Part shown: one piece after another, positions 21,903 through 32,866 of the stretch
Layout of the letters: the number at the start of each line of letters is the position of its first letter
Numbering within the stretch: position 1 is the first letter of the stretch
From: Lyophyllum atratum
Taxonomy: Eukaryota; Basidiomycota; Agaricomycetes; Agaricales; Lyophyllaceae
DNA: 64,000 nt
NCBI GenBank assembly: GCA_014905825.1
Contig: JACGCN010000003.1
Location: 248,001 to 312,000 of the forward strand
Reading direction: 5' to 3'
Translations under genes and position numbers: made by a program
The notes under the pieces: model-generated
What the model was told of the DNA's origin: nothing
The model's database searches: none
Seen by the model: only the letters and a program-made list of their open reading frames with translations

Positions 21903-22058
21903 CACCGGAGGCATTGTATATGGCATGTGAATTCGACATGCCTTCAGTTCATGTTGAAATGAACATGAAGTATCCGCCTGCAATTTCAGACTTCATGTTG
22001 AGAAGAACATGAACTCGAGGCATGTTGATGTTACATGCCTCGGCAAATGCCTCCGGTG
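21903..22058. mobile_element. CACTA-like MITE (156 bp)
   Basis: Begins CACCGGAGGCATT and ends with its complement ATGCCTCCGGTG. The inverted similarity continues inward (GGCATGT, ACATGCCT, AGTTCATGTT), so nearly the whole element can fold. Flanked by a 3-bp duplication AGA (21900-21902 and 22059-22061). CAC ends and a 3-bp duplication indicate CACTA. The inner motif TGCCGAGGC is shared with the ends of the 9.3-kb CACTA element at 22819-32093. Confidence 0.75.
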
Positions 22059-22061
22059 AGA

Positions 22062-22665
22062 CAAGAAATAAATAACGAGTGAACGACAGTTAAGCTGGAG
22101 GGCAGTGATCAGTTTATATATCAACTGATTCCCTGCGAGACTTACCTTTGCGAGGAGAAATCCAGAGTGACAAAAAGGGAGAAGCAGTAGAAATTTCATT
22201 CGAGAGGCAGAGACAGAACTCATTTATACCACCTCAGGTGGGCCCTGGATGTCAGCAAAAAAACATATAGCCTGCTAGGTGGCAAGCCAGACGACACACC
22301 AGGAGGTTTTTGGTCGGGAGGAGAGACCATACGACTGGCAAGTGAGACAAACCACACAGGCTACCAAGGGAGACCATTGAACCCGACTGGACGAGCAATA
22401 ACCATATGGCTTCGTAGCCAAAACGACTCGATTTGACTAGATTCAGGGATAGTACAAGCATAGGCTCTAATCAGACCACATAATCGCCGAAAACCACACG
22501 AGAGCTGCAGAGAAACCACACGACAGCCAAAAATGCCCATAATACATACCTGTTCTCACAACTAACAGAGCTAAAGCACGTCAAACCAAATGAGACCATG
22601 AACCTCACGGAACTACCATCAAAATCTCGACCACATTTCACCGAGCATTCTTTTTTTGTGAAGAA
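22062..22665 (-). repeat. Right terminal and subterminal region of giant element
   Basis: No gene. Read inward (minus strand) it carries TGTGGTTT-type motifs (complements at about 22289, 22349, 22480, 22493 and 22514) mirroring the left arm, and ends with the terminal repeat TTCTTCACAAAAAA (22652-22665). Some copies vary (TATGGTCT, TGTGGTCT). This mirrored array is a main reason for placing the element border here. Confidence 0.6.
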
Positions 22666-22673
22666 TAATGTCA

Positions 22674-22818
22674 TAGCTTCAGCTTGCCCCAAATCTTCCC
22701 TCGACGTTCAATCAGCTAAAGGGTGAATGAGATAACAGAAGGTAACACAGGAGGTGAAGGGAACATACATCAAGAAAGAAAACAAGGTATTTGTCATTAG
22801 AGGGTCCATATTCCCTCA
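22674..22818 (-). pseudogene. Kinase-like gene, fragment between giant element and CACTA element
   Basis: 145 bp of host coding DNA. On the minus strand it reads REYGPSNDKYLVFFLD, a 53-nt GT-AG intron (22716-22768), then IERRGKIWGKLKL. This fits the stretch after the beta-3 strand and the alpha-C helix of the kinase whose neighbours are VAIELL at 32097 (upstream) and MNIMPFLGYY at 3480 (downstream). Frames join on both sides once the insertions and one copy of each target duplication are ignored. Its right edge is the TCA duplication (22816-22818) of the CACTA element. Confidence 0.75.
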
Positions 22819-22916
22819 CACAAGGGGCAAATGCCGAGGCGGTTGAATTTCAACTGCCCTTCAGTCGATTGGACGGCACCTGGCCCGTAGTTGAACGGTG
22901 GTTGGCTGGTGGTTGG
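22819..22916 (+). repeat. Left terminal inverted repeat of CACTA element
   Basis: Pairs with 32018-32093. It has about 20 extra bases in the inner half compared with the right copy, and ends inward at GGTTGGCTGGTGGTTGG. It contains the near-palindrome GGCGGTTGAA-TTTCAACTGCC, which is perfect in the right copy. Confidence 0.85.
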
Positions 22917-23051
22917 GTTTCCATCAATTATGTAATAGCACGTTGCCATCTTTGATCAATGATCTTCAGCTGGTGTTAGCGCAACATCGCGACCTTTATC
23001 TGATACGAGATTTGAAGTATCTTTCCTCCAAGTTCTCCTCTTCACTCTGGG

Positions 23052-26000
23052 ATGCCTTCAGTCGTATGCACCTGTACAGTCTGCTGCACAAAAACGACCA
23101 CTATCCACGGCATTGAACAGCCAGGACAGCGAGTTGATGCATCGACCCGCTCAGCACATGAAAAACGCGATAAACGGCCAGCATCACCGAAACGGAAACC
23201 ACCAGCATCCGTGAGCACAGCGCCGAAACGAGCACGAGATTCTAATACTCCGAAACGTGAGTATTGAATTTGTCCCTCAATGCTAACTGACAGTTGTAAA
23301 GAGATCAACTTTCCTGTTGCAACTGTTGTGAAGATGATCTCCATCCTTGCAATCTGGCTCCACACCACAGCTGGCGTGAGCCGATCTGTTACTAATAGGA
23401 TTCTACAGGCAGTCCAACTTATCCTATCTACAACTCTCTACCTTATCGGGGTTGCACTTTCTTCATCTGGGGTGAACATTGAGCTTTCGAGTGTCAGGCT
23501 TCCTCGAGACGTCCGTACGGCATATCGGCTCCACTGCACAGAGCCAGAAATTATCCGGACAGCTTGCTGTCCTGGGTGCTTTTCCCTCATTCCTCGGCCT
23601 ATTCCCTGGAAATGTCAGTGGAGAGCCTCTCCAAAGTCGCGCCCTTGTGATACGGAGCTATGGAAGGTCCAGAACACTCAGAATGGACCTAAATGGGTCC
23701 CACGTTGCCTATACTCGACCCAGTCTTTTGACTCATGGCTTCAGTTCTTCTTATCCGCCGATCTATCGAAGACAGCCTTGAGGCGACATTTCACCGCCAT
23801 GTAAACCAACCTCTAGCTGCTTTCGGTGCCAAAATGAGCGACATCCAGGATAGTCCCGCTTGGATTGACCTGCAGGGTTTTTTGCGATCACCGTATCATC
23901 TAGTATTTGGCATCTATATTGATTGGTTCAATCCTTTCACAAACAAGATTGCTGGTGAGTTATACAGCATTGATATATATCCAGGGCTCACTGTATAAAT
24001 AGGCAAAAAAGCGTCCTGTGGTGCAATTGTGTTATATTGCTTGAATCTACCCCCGCATCTCCGCTATCGACCGGAGAATACCTTTATTATCGGGCTCATG
24101 CCTCCTCCTCGTGCTCCTGATAGCACGACTATCTGCCATCTTCTTGATCCTGTTATTACAGCTGTTGCCAAGTATGGTACTGCACCAGGCCTACAGGTGC
24201 CAACATGCCGGCATCCTAATGGTGTCCATACACAAGTGAAAACTGCCCCTCTGATTGCGGATCTTGAGGGGAGTCGCAAGGCTTCTGGATTTCTAGGGCA
24301 TAGTGCCACAATGTTCTGCTCTTTTTGTCTCTGTACGTCGGATCGGTTGGAGGATCTCGATTTTCAGTTCTGGCAAGCACGTACTGGTGCACAAGTACGC
24401 GCTGAGGCAGACACATGGCGGAATCTTACAACAAAAGTTGCTCGATCTGCTCAGGAGAAAGCGACTGGTGTGTGCTGGACTCCATTGCATCGTCTGCCAT
24501 ACTGGGACCCAGTCAAACATGTTGTGCTAGGCTTTATGCATAACTGGCTGGAGGGTATTCTGCAGCACCATCTTCGTGTACTCTGGGGCATTGGGAGGGA
24601 CGAGGAGGACACTGAGAAAGCGGTAGAGATTGAAAAGGATGAGCAGTGGACAGAGGTGGATGAATCAGATTCTGCTGATGAGCTAGGTGATCTTTTTCTA
24701 GAAGCTGCTGAAACTGGAGCTGCCATGGCCACACCACCACTCATGTCTCCCTCACCATCATCCTCATCTTTTACTGGATCATCGTCCTCAACGCCTACCC
24801 CTACAGGCACACACCTTCCATACAACTTCAATGATGACGACGATGACGACGACCTTGACTACATTCCTCTTGACGCTTCCTCGTCTTTCAGCTTCACGGA
24901 TGCTGAGCTACAAGCTATCAGAGATTGCATCCGGGATATCACTCTTCCGACATGGGTACAGCGACCACCCATTAATCTTGGTGAACCAGGCCACGGCAAG
25001 CTGAAAGCTCGGGAATACCTCACACTGTTCACTTGTATTTTTCCCCTCATCATTCCTGAATTCTGGTACACCACTGCGGCAGATGAATCTCACAACCAAC
25101 ACTTTAACTGCTTTTATGATCTGGTTTCTGCGACAAACATCATTTCTGCATTCAAGACCTCCAATGCGGACGCAGATGCTTATACCCACCATTACATCCG
25201 ATATCGAACTTCTATCCAAGATCTCTTCCCCCATCGGCCATCAAAGCCAAACCATCATTACGCCATGCATAATGCTGCTCTGCTAAAGTATTGGGGGCCT
25301 CTCGCTTCTTTCAGCGAGTTTCCAGGGGAGCGAATGAATGGCATGTTGCAGAGTATCAATACCAATCACAAGCTACGTATGTTACTTTTTTCTATCATGA
25401 CTGTCAACACATAGCTGATGCAGAGACTAGGGGACTTGGATCTCACAATGCTCCGTCAGATGAGCCGTCGAGCCCGTATAAATGCTGCGCTGCATGATGG
25501 CGATGACTTAAAGGAGCTGGCTAATATCCTGGGGAACCCCGACCTGGACAGAGATAAGTGGCTCACGTGATTATCGGAAACCGCCGTAGACACATTGTAC
25601 GTTGTCCTGGTCCTCAGTGAGGGATCTCTGTTAATATAAGTCTGTGCTATAAATCTGTTCGGTGCTCATCTTCTGTTTGTGGGTGAGAGTTTTAGCAGGA
25701 AACCTTTTGGAGGTTGAACATCTGGGACGGTGTATATGTTGGTTATATGGTTGACCTGTGCTATTGCGGCGGCGGCCGCGACGCCTCGGGCGTTCCCCCC
25801 GAGACCCCCCTTGTGCCTGGCGGGGCCTTTTGCCTGCTCGCGCATCTATTGTACTTATATATTGATCTCGATGTCTGATACACATGAAGTCCGAAGTGCC
25901 CGCCCAGTTGAAATTCCAAACTTTTGAACATATTGTTCATGACACACATAGCAGATATTCTTGAGGCACAGAGATAGTATACAGAGCACTTGATTGGGGC

Positions 26001-26748
26001 ACAAGGATACTAGACAGAGATAATGAAGGACAGGGAACCTGCATGCGGCACCGTGAAAATCGAGATTCGACACGACGCGACGCGACGGGGTCCCGTGACC
26101 AATTTGGACTCCGCTATCTCTGTGTGAGTCCCAATTCCATATCCTGGAGCCTGCGGATAGGTCTGTGGACGGCGCCTTCATACCTCTGAAGCCTACAGAA
26201 GTATCAGAAGTCCTAGCAAAAGCACCTGGCCTCATAGGGGAAGAGTATGATGCTCTTCTCCACTACCTACAGCTCATGGGAAGACCATACCGAGCCTTTA
26301 ACAACTTTCCACATCCTCCCAATGCTCTCATCCTTCCTCCGCATGCTCAGCGACCACTACAAGTGCACCGAGACGAGTGCACATTTAGCTGCGAAAGGTC
26401 ACACAAAGGGAACAGTGCCATACAGTTCTACAACCCGTTTACTCAAGATCATGACACAGGGTTTATCCAAACAATTTGGAGGCTTCCACTAGAAGGTTCG
26501 ATGCACACCTTCATAGTGATCCGCCCACATCGACGACTGTCCACTGTGGATGAGGAACGAGCCCCGTTCTGTCACTTCCCGGGGTTCCTGACAAAAGTTG
26601 TTGATGTGCTGCCCTCCGACGACCTAGTCATCATCGAGCTAACCCACATCATCACTCACCTCACGACTTTTCGAAGACAAGCCACGGCTTATGGTATTGA
26701 CAGAGAGGTACTGATCATATGTTGGGCACTGAATAGAGGGCGCCGATA
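23052..26748 (+). pseudogene. CACTA (Tnp2-like) transposase, frameshifted
   Basis: The protein would cut and join CACTA ends. The first exon starts MPSVVCTCTVCC (Cys-rich) with a basic stretch (SPKRKPP). Then follow ILAIWLHTTAGVSR, IIRTACCPGCFSL (CxxC), STQSFDSWLQFFLS, YIDWFNPFTNKIAG, SCGAIVLYCLNLPP, HNWLEGILQHH, an acidic insert DDDDDDDLDY, EFWYTTAADESHNQHFNCFYD and FPGERMNGMLQSINTNHKL; a last block (26165-26748)ends CWALNRGRR. Small introns occur at about 23237-23282, 23955-24003 and 25378-25412. Defects: between FFLS and RRSIEDSLE one base is missing (about 23753-23758), shifting the frame; after WLT (stop 25567-25569) about 0.6 kb of unrelated sequence precedes the last block. The family assignment rests on motif recognition. 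Confidence 0.75.
25570..26164. other. Unexplained insertion between two parts of the CACTA transposase
   Basis: The transposase family normally continues directly from the KELANIL region to the IPLKPTEV region. Here about 595 bp intervene, with a GC-rich core (CGGCGGCGGCCGCGACGCC near 25766) and AT-rich flanks. It may be a solo LTR or another small element, or a very long intron. I could not find convincing ends or a target duplication. Confidence 0.4.
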
Positions 26749-26859
26749 GTGCTACTGTACTCATTCAGACCTTTAATAGAACCTTGGTAAATAATATATT
26801 TATCATTGAAGGAACATGCAAACACGACAGCAGTCATGGTGTATAACAGTGGTCATAGA

Positions 26860-27760
26860 GGGAGGCAGGGTTGATGCGGTTGATGCGGTATCGTAGACGG
26901 TGGTGAAAGGGCGGCCAACAGCAGTCGTGAAGGGAGGAGGAGTCGACGGGGTCGATACAGTCATGGTGGGCATCTGGTATGGGAGACGACAGCGCCGGGA
27001 GAGGGCGGTCGGCAGTGTTCGCGGAGGGAGGGGGGGGGTCGATATGGTCACGGTGGGTGTGATGCATCTGCTACTGGAAACGGCAGTGCTGGGAAAGGGC
27101 GGGGCGGCCAACAGCGGTTGTAGATGGAGGAGGGCCGGTGTCGACCGATTTAGATCGCCGACGGTGTAGTGTTGGGGATTGCGGGACGTGGGAGGTTGTA
27201 GGCCATCGTCGTCGGTGGTCGGTCGGAGGCTTTTCGTTTGACAGCTGGAGGTGGAAGGTGCTGGGTAACAAAGACATCGACGAGGGTGCGAGTGGGGGTT
27301 TCATCGGGGAAGGCGAGTTGGTGTGGCTGACACAGAGGATGGGTGGAAGGTGCGGGGCGACGAGGGCGCGAACGACGAGGGAACGGCGAACGGCAGCAGA
27401 CGATGAGGGCACGGTTGACGGGGGGCGCGGGGTGACGAGGGCGCGGGGCCGCGAGCGTGAGGTTCGTCTGGGAAGGCGGATCGAGTGCGGTTGAGGACGA
27501 GGTTCGGATGGAAGGCGCGGGCGAGCCACACGGGGTCACAGAAGAGGGTTGGGGTTTGGATGAGATGGTAGCCGTGGTCTGCTATCGGGGCAACCACAGC
27601 AGACGAGAGCGGAAACCGCGGGCGTGAGGTTCGTCGGGGAAAGCGGATTGGGTCCGACTGAGGAAGCGGTTGGGATGGAAGGCGCCCGCGAGCCACGCGG
27701 GGTTGTGAGGAAGGGTTGGGGTTGGGTAGAGGTGGTAGCTGTGGTCTGCTATGTTATCTA
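26860..27760. repeat. GC-rich repetitive block inside CACTA element
   Basis: G-rich on the plus strand with recurring GGTCGATA, GACGAGGGCGCG and GGGAAGGCGG words. A clear 167-bp direct duplication places GCGAGCCAC at 27521 and 27688, with GAGGTTCGTC and GTGGTCTGCTAT at matching offsets. Open frames on both strands are by-products of composition. Confidence 0.6.
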
Positions 27761-28550
27761 TGGGTTGTACAGTTAAAAATACATGTCTTCAGAGATGTAG
27801 ACAACGCACCAGGCAGCTCTCCCCCAACTGGGGTCTGCTCTTGTAACTATTCCCCCCTGTGTTGCTCCAGAGCGTGTCCTGTGCCAGACGCTAGGCATTG
27901 CGGGCCTTGACGATCGTCGAGTTCAGCGTCATGACAGGGGTGGTGCACGTTCCTAGGATAGATGTAACGAAGTTAGATACGAAAGAAACTACTTGAGTAC
28001 TATGAATATGGTAAACTTGCCTTATCTCTGTAGCTGGAGTCCTAGATCGACGGTGTGGAGGTGATACGATGGAGCGACGTCCATCAAAACACCTGAGACT
28101 TATGTTGTTGTGTACAAAGTCGGATAAAGGCCATTCGCGATATGGTGGACACCCGTTTTCACGCCTCGCGCGTTTCCTGTACCAACATCACCAAACAGGT
28201 CAGGCTACCAATACTATAGGAGCGTCAAGTGACATCGTTTACTGACTACTATCTAAGCCGACTGTAAGTCTTTCAGCAGATATTACTAGTCACTCTTCAC
28301 TAACAGAATTTTAGATCAGTACATACACGCCGTGGTAAGGAATGCGAGTTGATCAATTCTATCATGTACCTTACCTTTAGAACCCTTAAGGATGCAAGAT
28401 GGTCCGTATTGATATAGTCGGTCGCATATCTCAAGTGGCTTGCAATACATAAATAAAACCAATAGTGATTACTGACGCGCACCAGTGCGCGACTCGAGAA
28501 AAGTAAAGATAGGTTATGACTCCAGCAATAACTTGTGTTCTAATCCCAAT
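27761..28550. other. Non-coding spacer inside CACTA element
   Basis: About 0.8 kb at the 3' side of the minus-strand gene. No domain, repeat or mobile-element end was recognised. Confidence 0.4.
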
Positions 28551-30296
28551 CTAATCCTCTCCCCCATCATTGTCGCCGTTGTCGCCATCGCCGCCGTCGT
28601 AACCGTCATCGCCGTTGTGATCATCATCACCGTAGTAACCGTCGTCGCGGTCCCCATCGTTCTCAGCGTCCTCCCCATAGCGCTCAAGCTGTTCCAGCTC
28701 TTCGTCGGTAGGCATGTTATATTGCTGCAAGACTGCAACACCGTACGTCCGCATGAATTGTTCCTCTGGCAGGTTTTTCCATTTAGCGCACTGTTCCCAG
28801 GTCGTACAGAATTCCTCGAGAGGCAACGCGATACGAATGCCATCCGCGATGTAGTCGGCGCGCTCGCGGACTGTTAAATAGTTATTCCAATGGAATGGAT
28901 CGAACCAATCTATGGGAACTTGTTTTGGACGTGTTGTGAATGCTGAGACTTGCAGCGTCGGGGAGTCTTCACGGCGACGTTCTGACCTATAAAGAAATAT
29001 TGATCAATCACCGATTACAACTTGTTGAGGAAGCCTATTACTAACCTCTGTCGTTTTCTCCTTGCTCTAGCTATCCTTAGACGTAAATCGTCGGCCATCC
29101 TGAAAAACTTCTTGACTTTGGCTGACCGACCGTCCTTGTCTTTGATGTGGTAGACTGGCCCGGGATGAGAGGCTGCAGCATTAGCGCTACTAGTAGCACC
29201 AGCGCCGACCTGAGGTTCCGCTAACTCATCGTCGGAATGGGCCTCGGTTTCTTGAGCCAAAGCAATGACCCGCCTGTTGAAACCTTGGGCCTTGAAAATG
29301 TCAACTCGACTAGTCATAAGCTAGTAGAAAATTATCAGTAATTCGTTGATGAGGGCGCAAGCTAGATACGCACCTCCTGGCGGCGTTTATAGACATTCCC
29401 TATTCTCTTGCTCTCGGCAACACCTCCCGGACTCTTAGCTTCTAACTTGGCAATGTCGTGCATGTAGGAAAATACAAAGCTGCGGTAAATTTTCCGCATG
29501 AGAGGAAAGTCGCGAACAAAGGCCAAATTAATGCCTGTGAATGAATAGCCGTACGAAGCGGAGACCTGCTCGAAAGTCGTGAGGGCAGTGTGTTCGTGAA
29601 GTAAATTGTATAGTGAATCAGGATCACCACCCCGGACATCAGGTGCCCATTTCTGAAGTCCTGGAGATGCTACAGTTCGGAACATGAGAAGTAGATATGA
29701 TTCCTGGATGCGTTTGATGTTGTTCGATATCGAACTGTCGTCTTGGAGTAACGCGTACAACTCGCGCGTGGTGGCGTGAGACTGGATGTAGGCCTCGTTG
29801 CTGTCCAGGGCAGCTGTGACTGTGCTCTTCACTTGCGCTTCAGAGGAGAAATGCCTAGTAAGAATTGCTTTGTCGATGTCGGTGACTACGGGTGGGACTG
29901 CATTCTGAGTTGGTAGGCGCCAAAGGGTACGGATATGGAGCTCCAGTGCCAACTGAAAAGGTACTGAGGCCGGAAGAGCAATTGAGCATGCAGAATATAT
30001 ACCTTTGTCTTTGTTGCCTCATTTGGTACCTCTCCCCGCTTCAAGTGCCAGTCATTGGGTTTCTTCGGCTTCTTCGGTCGGCGAACAAATCTAGTACGAG
30101 GTTTCTTTGCATTTCTTGGGTCTGGGGATCGAGGTCGCGAAGACTCAGGCTCTGGCGATCCTGGGTTTGGGTTTGACTTGTCGAGCGACCGCTTGCGCTT
30201 TCGTCCTGATGAGGACTCAGCTTCTTGATTTCGAGTGGTGGAGGCTGGGTCGGCAGGGGGAGTTGAAGCACTACTGATTGACATATCGGAGGACAT
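28551..30296 (-). CDS. CACTA element second protein (nuclear, acidic tail)
   Basis: Minus-strand gene starting MSSDMSISSAS (30296). The N-terminus is very basic and Ser/Pro-rich (GRKRKRSLDK, NAKKPRTRFVRRPKKPKK), a likely nuclear localisation and DNA-binding region. The middle is helical (RTLWRLPTQNAVPP, IQESYLLLMFRTVASPGLQKW, SFVFSYMHDIAKLEAK); then VDIFKAQGFNRRVIALA, VPIDWFDPFHWNN and an Asp/Gly-rich acidic tail ending DNDGGED (stop 28551-28553). Three short introns lie at about 29953-30001, 29316-29372 and 28989-29047, all GT-AG. CACTA elements often encode a second, DNA-binding protein besides the transposase; by position this is a candidate for that role. I do not recognise the family itself. 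No break is seen. Confidence 0.7.
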
Positions 30297-32017
30297 GGTG
30301 GTGATGATAGCCAAAAGGAAAGGAAAGGATTGATATATTGTGTAAATATCCAACATGTGTGCGGCGCATGGCAGAACGCGTACAAGAACAAAGACATTTG
30401 CGACGCCAATGACATCAGGGAATTGCCGCCTTTATCGTATACCGTAGCGGAGTTTGCAATCAATCTAAGATAATTTCGCTTGATCACAGCACCTTCCTAT
30501 GGATTACTAGGCCTTCAATATTATTCTCCAACCATTGCTTTCGTCCGCCTGGCTTGTACTCCTCCCGACAATCCACCAACGGTCGCGTCTCCCGCATGGA
30601 GTCTGTTCAAACTCAGAACTTCAACGTCCACCAAACAAACAAGTTCGAAATTTTGCCTTCGCTCTTGCCACCCCCCATCATCATCATCGTTATCACCTTC
30701 CCCCCTGCTGAGAGCGGTGTGCTCAGACCAATACCTGTATCAGAGAGACCCTTGTTATCCTCTGTCTCGTGTACTCCTCTGTGTCATTGTCAGACACACC
30801 TGTTTTTTTTTTTTGTATCTTCACTCTTCGAGGACGTAACGGCGCATGGACACACAGACCAACAGAATACACCTCAACCTTGTGTCCTCATCACCCAGGG
30901 GGACTTGATTACCTCTCTACCGTGGCCAGCAAGACCGAGAATGAATTAGATGCTCCGCTCGAGTCCACTCTGCTCGAGTGGATAGGCCGTTGACGCCATG
31001 GACAAGAAATATTATGTATGGTGTTCCGGACGTTTCCGGATTTTTGTATGGGCCGTTCCACTATTACTCGATGGAAGTGGTATGATAGGCCTTCGTGGAT
31101 TCGTAGCTCGTGACACGAAGATATGGGACGCGGGGCACCACGAGAACACCAGATCCATGGCCGCGAACGAATGTATTTGGCAACCGCTTACCACAAGCCA
31201 CGAGATTATCGTCCTGTCTTCCTATCTCTACACCATCCTGCCTCGGCCGCTTACCGCTTCTTCCCCGCTGGCACTACATGACCCAACCGCCTATGCGTCA
31301 TTCCATCAGTCGCCGCGCGACTCGCATACCATGTAGTATGCCGCACTCTAGGACACCATTGGGACTAAGTTGAATGTATCAGACGACGGCGGATTCACGA
31401 CGCATGAACGATACAGGCGGGGTTTGGTCCTGAACTCCGGAATTGGAAACTCGATACAGGTTCGAGGTGCCAATCAACGTGAGCAGATAATCCAAACACT
31501 TGGAGGACCCTCCGCCGTGCGTGATACCTCACGCCATACGAGTCGGACTGCTGCCGGAAACTGGTCTGGAGTCGGTCGTGCTTGGAAATGTCGGAACCCG
31601 TCCATGTCTTAGGTACCTATCAATGAAATTTGATTTACTTTTGTTCGTGACTCGTGAACATTGGTGGCAATAGTGGCAATGGAATGAAAAGAACGGCTGA
31701 CGCTCTCGGGCATATTTCACAAGAATAGTGGACATATTGCAATAGATATTCGGATTTAAATTTTTGACTTGAAGGAGAAATCCCTTGCAAGAGACCATAC
31801 AATAATTGTACACATTTTGAAAATTTTGTACGTTTGCAAGACAATACTATGACATCGCGATGGATTACTATAAGTGCGCCGATTCCCTGATGGAAGGACG
31901 TGATTTCGGCGTGATCGTACAATCCAGATAAGATTATTTCAATCAGTTGTGATGCGGCCCGCAGAACCGTTCTGGCTTATCAAATCTCAATTTTGTTTGA
32001 CTGATCACAACTGTCAG
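30297..32017. other. Right non-coding arm of CACTA element
   Basis: About 1.7 kb between the start of the second gene and the right terminal repeat. Short frames on both strands have no recognisable motif. Nothing else was identified. Confidence 0.4.
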
Positions 32018-32093
32018 CCAACCACCAGCCAACCGCCGTTCAATCGACTGAAGGGCGGTTGAAATTCAACCGCCTCGGCATTTGCCCCTTGTG
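32018..32093 (-). repeat. Right terminal inverted repeat of CACTA element
   Basis: Inverted partner of 22819-22916, ending CCCCTTGTG at 32093 and followed by the TCA duplication. It contains the palindrome GGCGGTTGAA-A-TTCAACCGCC, a candidate transposase site or hairpin. Confidence 0.85.
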
Positions 32094-32866
32094 TCAGCAG
32101 CTCGATTGCGACCAGACAGCCCTTCATAAGTCCTTTGCATACTTTCGAGTTCACGCCAAAGTGGACAGGCTTGCCAGTAAGCAGGGTGAGTTTGCCAGAG
32201 TCAATTCCACGTCGGAGGTATACGCCCTTGTATTCGCTCAGTGCTTTTAGAAGTTCTTCACGAGCTTCCGTCACGAGTGGATCCTCCTCCTGGACCCCTG
32301 GCTCGTCGGTTCGAAGCTGCTTGAAATTAGTTCTCGAGACCAGGCCGTATAACTCAAAACGCGCACCTTCTCCATGATTTGACCGGTCGAGGACTTGGAT
32401 ATGTTGCCCTCCTTCGATAAGGCTGGGATACTCTGAGCGGTATATAGCCTCAAAGTACCCGCTGCATCGTTCATCAAAATCGCATCTGCTTGAGCATCAT
32501 CGATTCGTGCCTGTCGGAAGACCGCTTCCAGAGCCTTTCTCTCTACGACGGCCGCTATGAATTGATGATAAATGTCATGCTTCTGAAACTACGTTGAGAA
32601 CGGCGCAGGACTTTGGATTGGTACATGCATGGAACTTACGTCATACGACGCCAATTGCTGCTTGATTTCCTGAACGAATGTATCAAGATCCGTCTGCATT
32701 TGCCGCTTACGGGTGAACCTTTCCCAGTAGTCAAACTCCGTATATTTCTTCAGGATAATTTCGATTGCTTTGAAAAGTCTGTGATTGGTTTTAGTTGACC
32801 ATCAACACGATGTATCACTGATAACGCCTACCCGATAAACTCCAATTGCAGTTTGAACATCCTGTG
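32094..32866 (-). pseudogene. Kinase-like gene, N-terminal exons between CACTA and copia element 2
   Basis: Minus-strand exons at 32832-32861, 32640-32778, 32367-32588 and 32097-32319 with GT-AG introns. They encode a helical region (LEFIG, IEIILKKYTEFDYWERF, RQMQTDLDTFVQEIKQQL, YHQFIAAVVERKALEAVF) of the kind that precedes many agaricomycete kinase domains, then the start of the N-lobe: KPVHFGVNSKVCKG (glycine-loop position) and LVAIELL. The beta-3 motif VAIK has Glu in place of the ATP-binding Lys. The frame continues at 22818 after the CACTA element and upstream at 38081 before copia element 2. Both borders coincide with target duplications (TCA and CTGTG). Confidence 0.75.

Larger units (their letters stand above)
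3508..22665. mobile_element. Giant DNA transposon with TET/JBP-like, DDE integrase and HECT-like genes
   Basis: Seen: the left end begins TTTTTCACAAAAAA and the right end, read inward, TTCTTCACAAAAAA (13 of 14 matching). It is flanked by TAATGGCA (3500-3507) and TAATGTCA (22666-22673), an 8-bp duplication with one mismatch. Removing it joins the kinase frame at a Leu-Cys-His-Tyr junction. Both terminal regions carry many inward-pointing TGTGGTTT-like motifs. Span 19,158 bp; about 13.9 kb without the nested copia element. Genes: dioxygenase (10956-12766, +), unknown (13677-15085, -), DDE integrase (15186-17219, +), HECT-like (18608-21749, -). Known: in basidiomycetes TET/JBP genes often travel with KDZ transposons, which also make 8-bp duplications, but no KDZ transposase is seen. 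Inference: the integrase-fold protein is the transposase. The superfamily is undecided. Confidence 0.7.
22819..32093. mobile_element. CACTA-type DNA transposon (9275 bp)
   Basis: Both ends start CACAAGGGGCAAATGCCGAG and match for 36 bp before the first difference; similarity extends to 76-98 bp. Flanked by a 3-bp duplication TCA (22816-22818 and 32094-32096). It carries a CACTA-type transposase gene (23052-26748, +) and a second gene (28551-30296, -) with a GC-rich repeat block between them. It is inserted in a coding exon of the kinase-like gene. The transposase gene has a frameshift and an unexplained 0.6-kb intrusion, so this copy is probably not autonomous now. Confidence 0.9.

Noticed and set aside
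27071..27529. 152-codon minus frame and similar frames in the CACTA repeat block
   Set aside because: Composition-driven, repetitive, no intron logic or domain.
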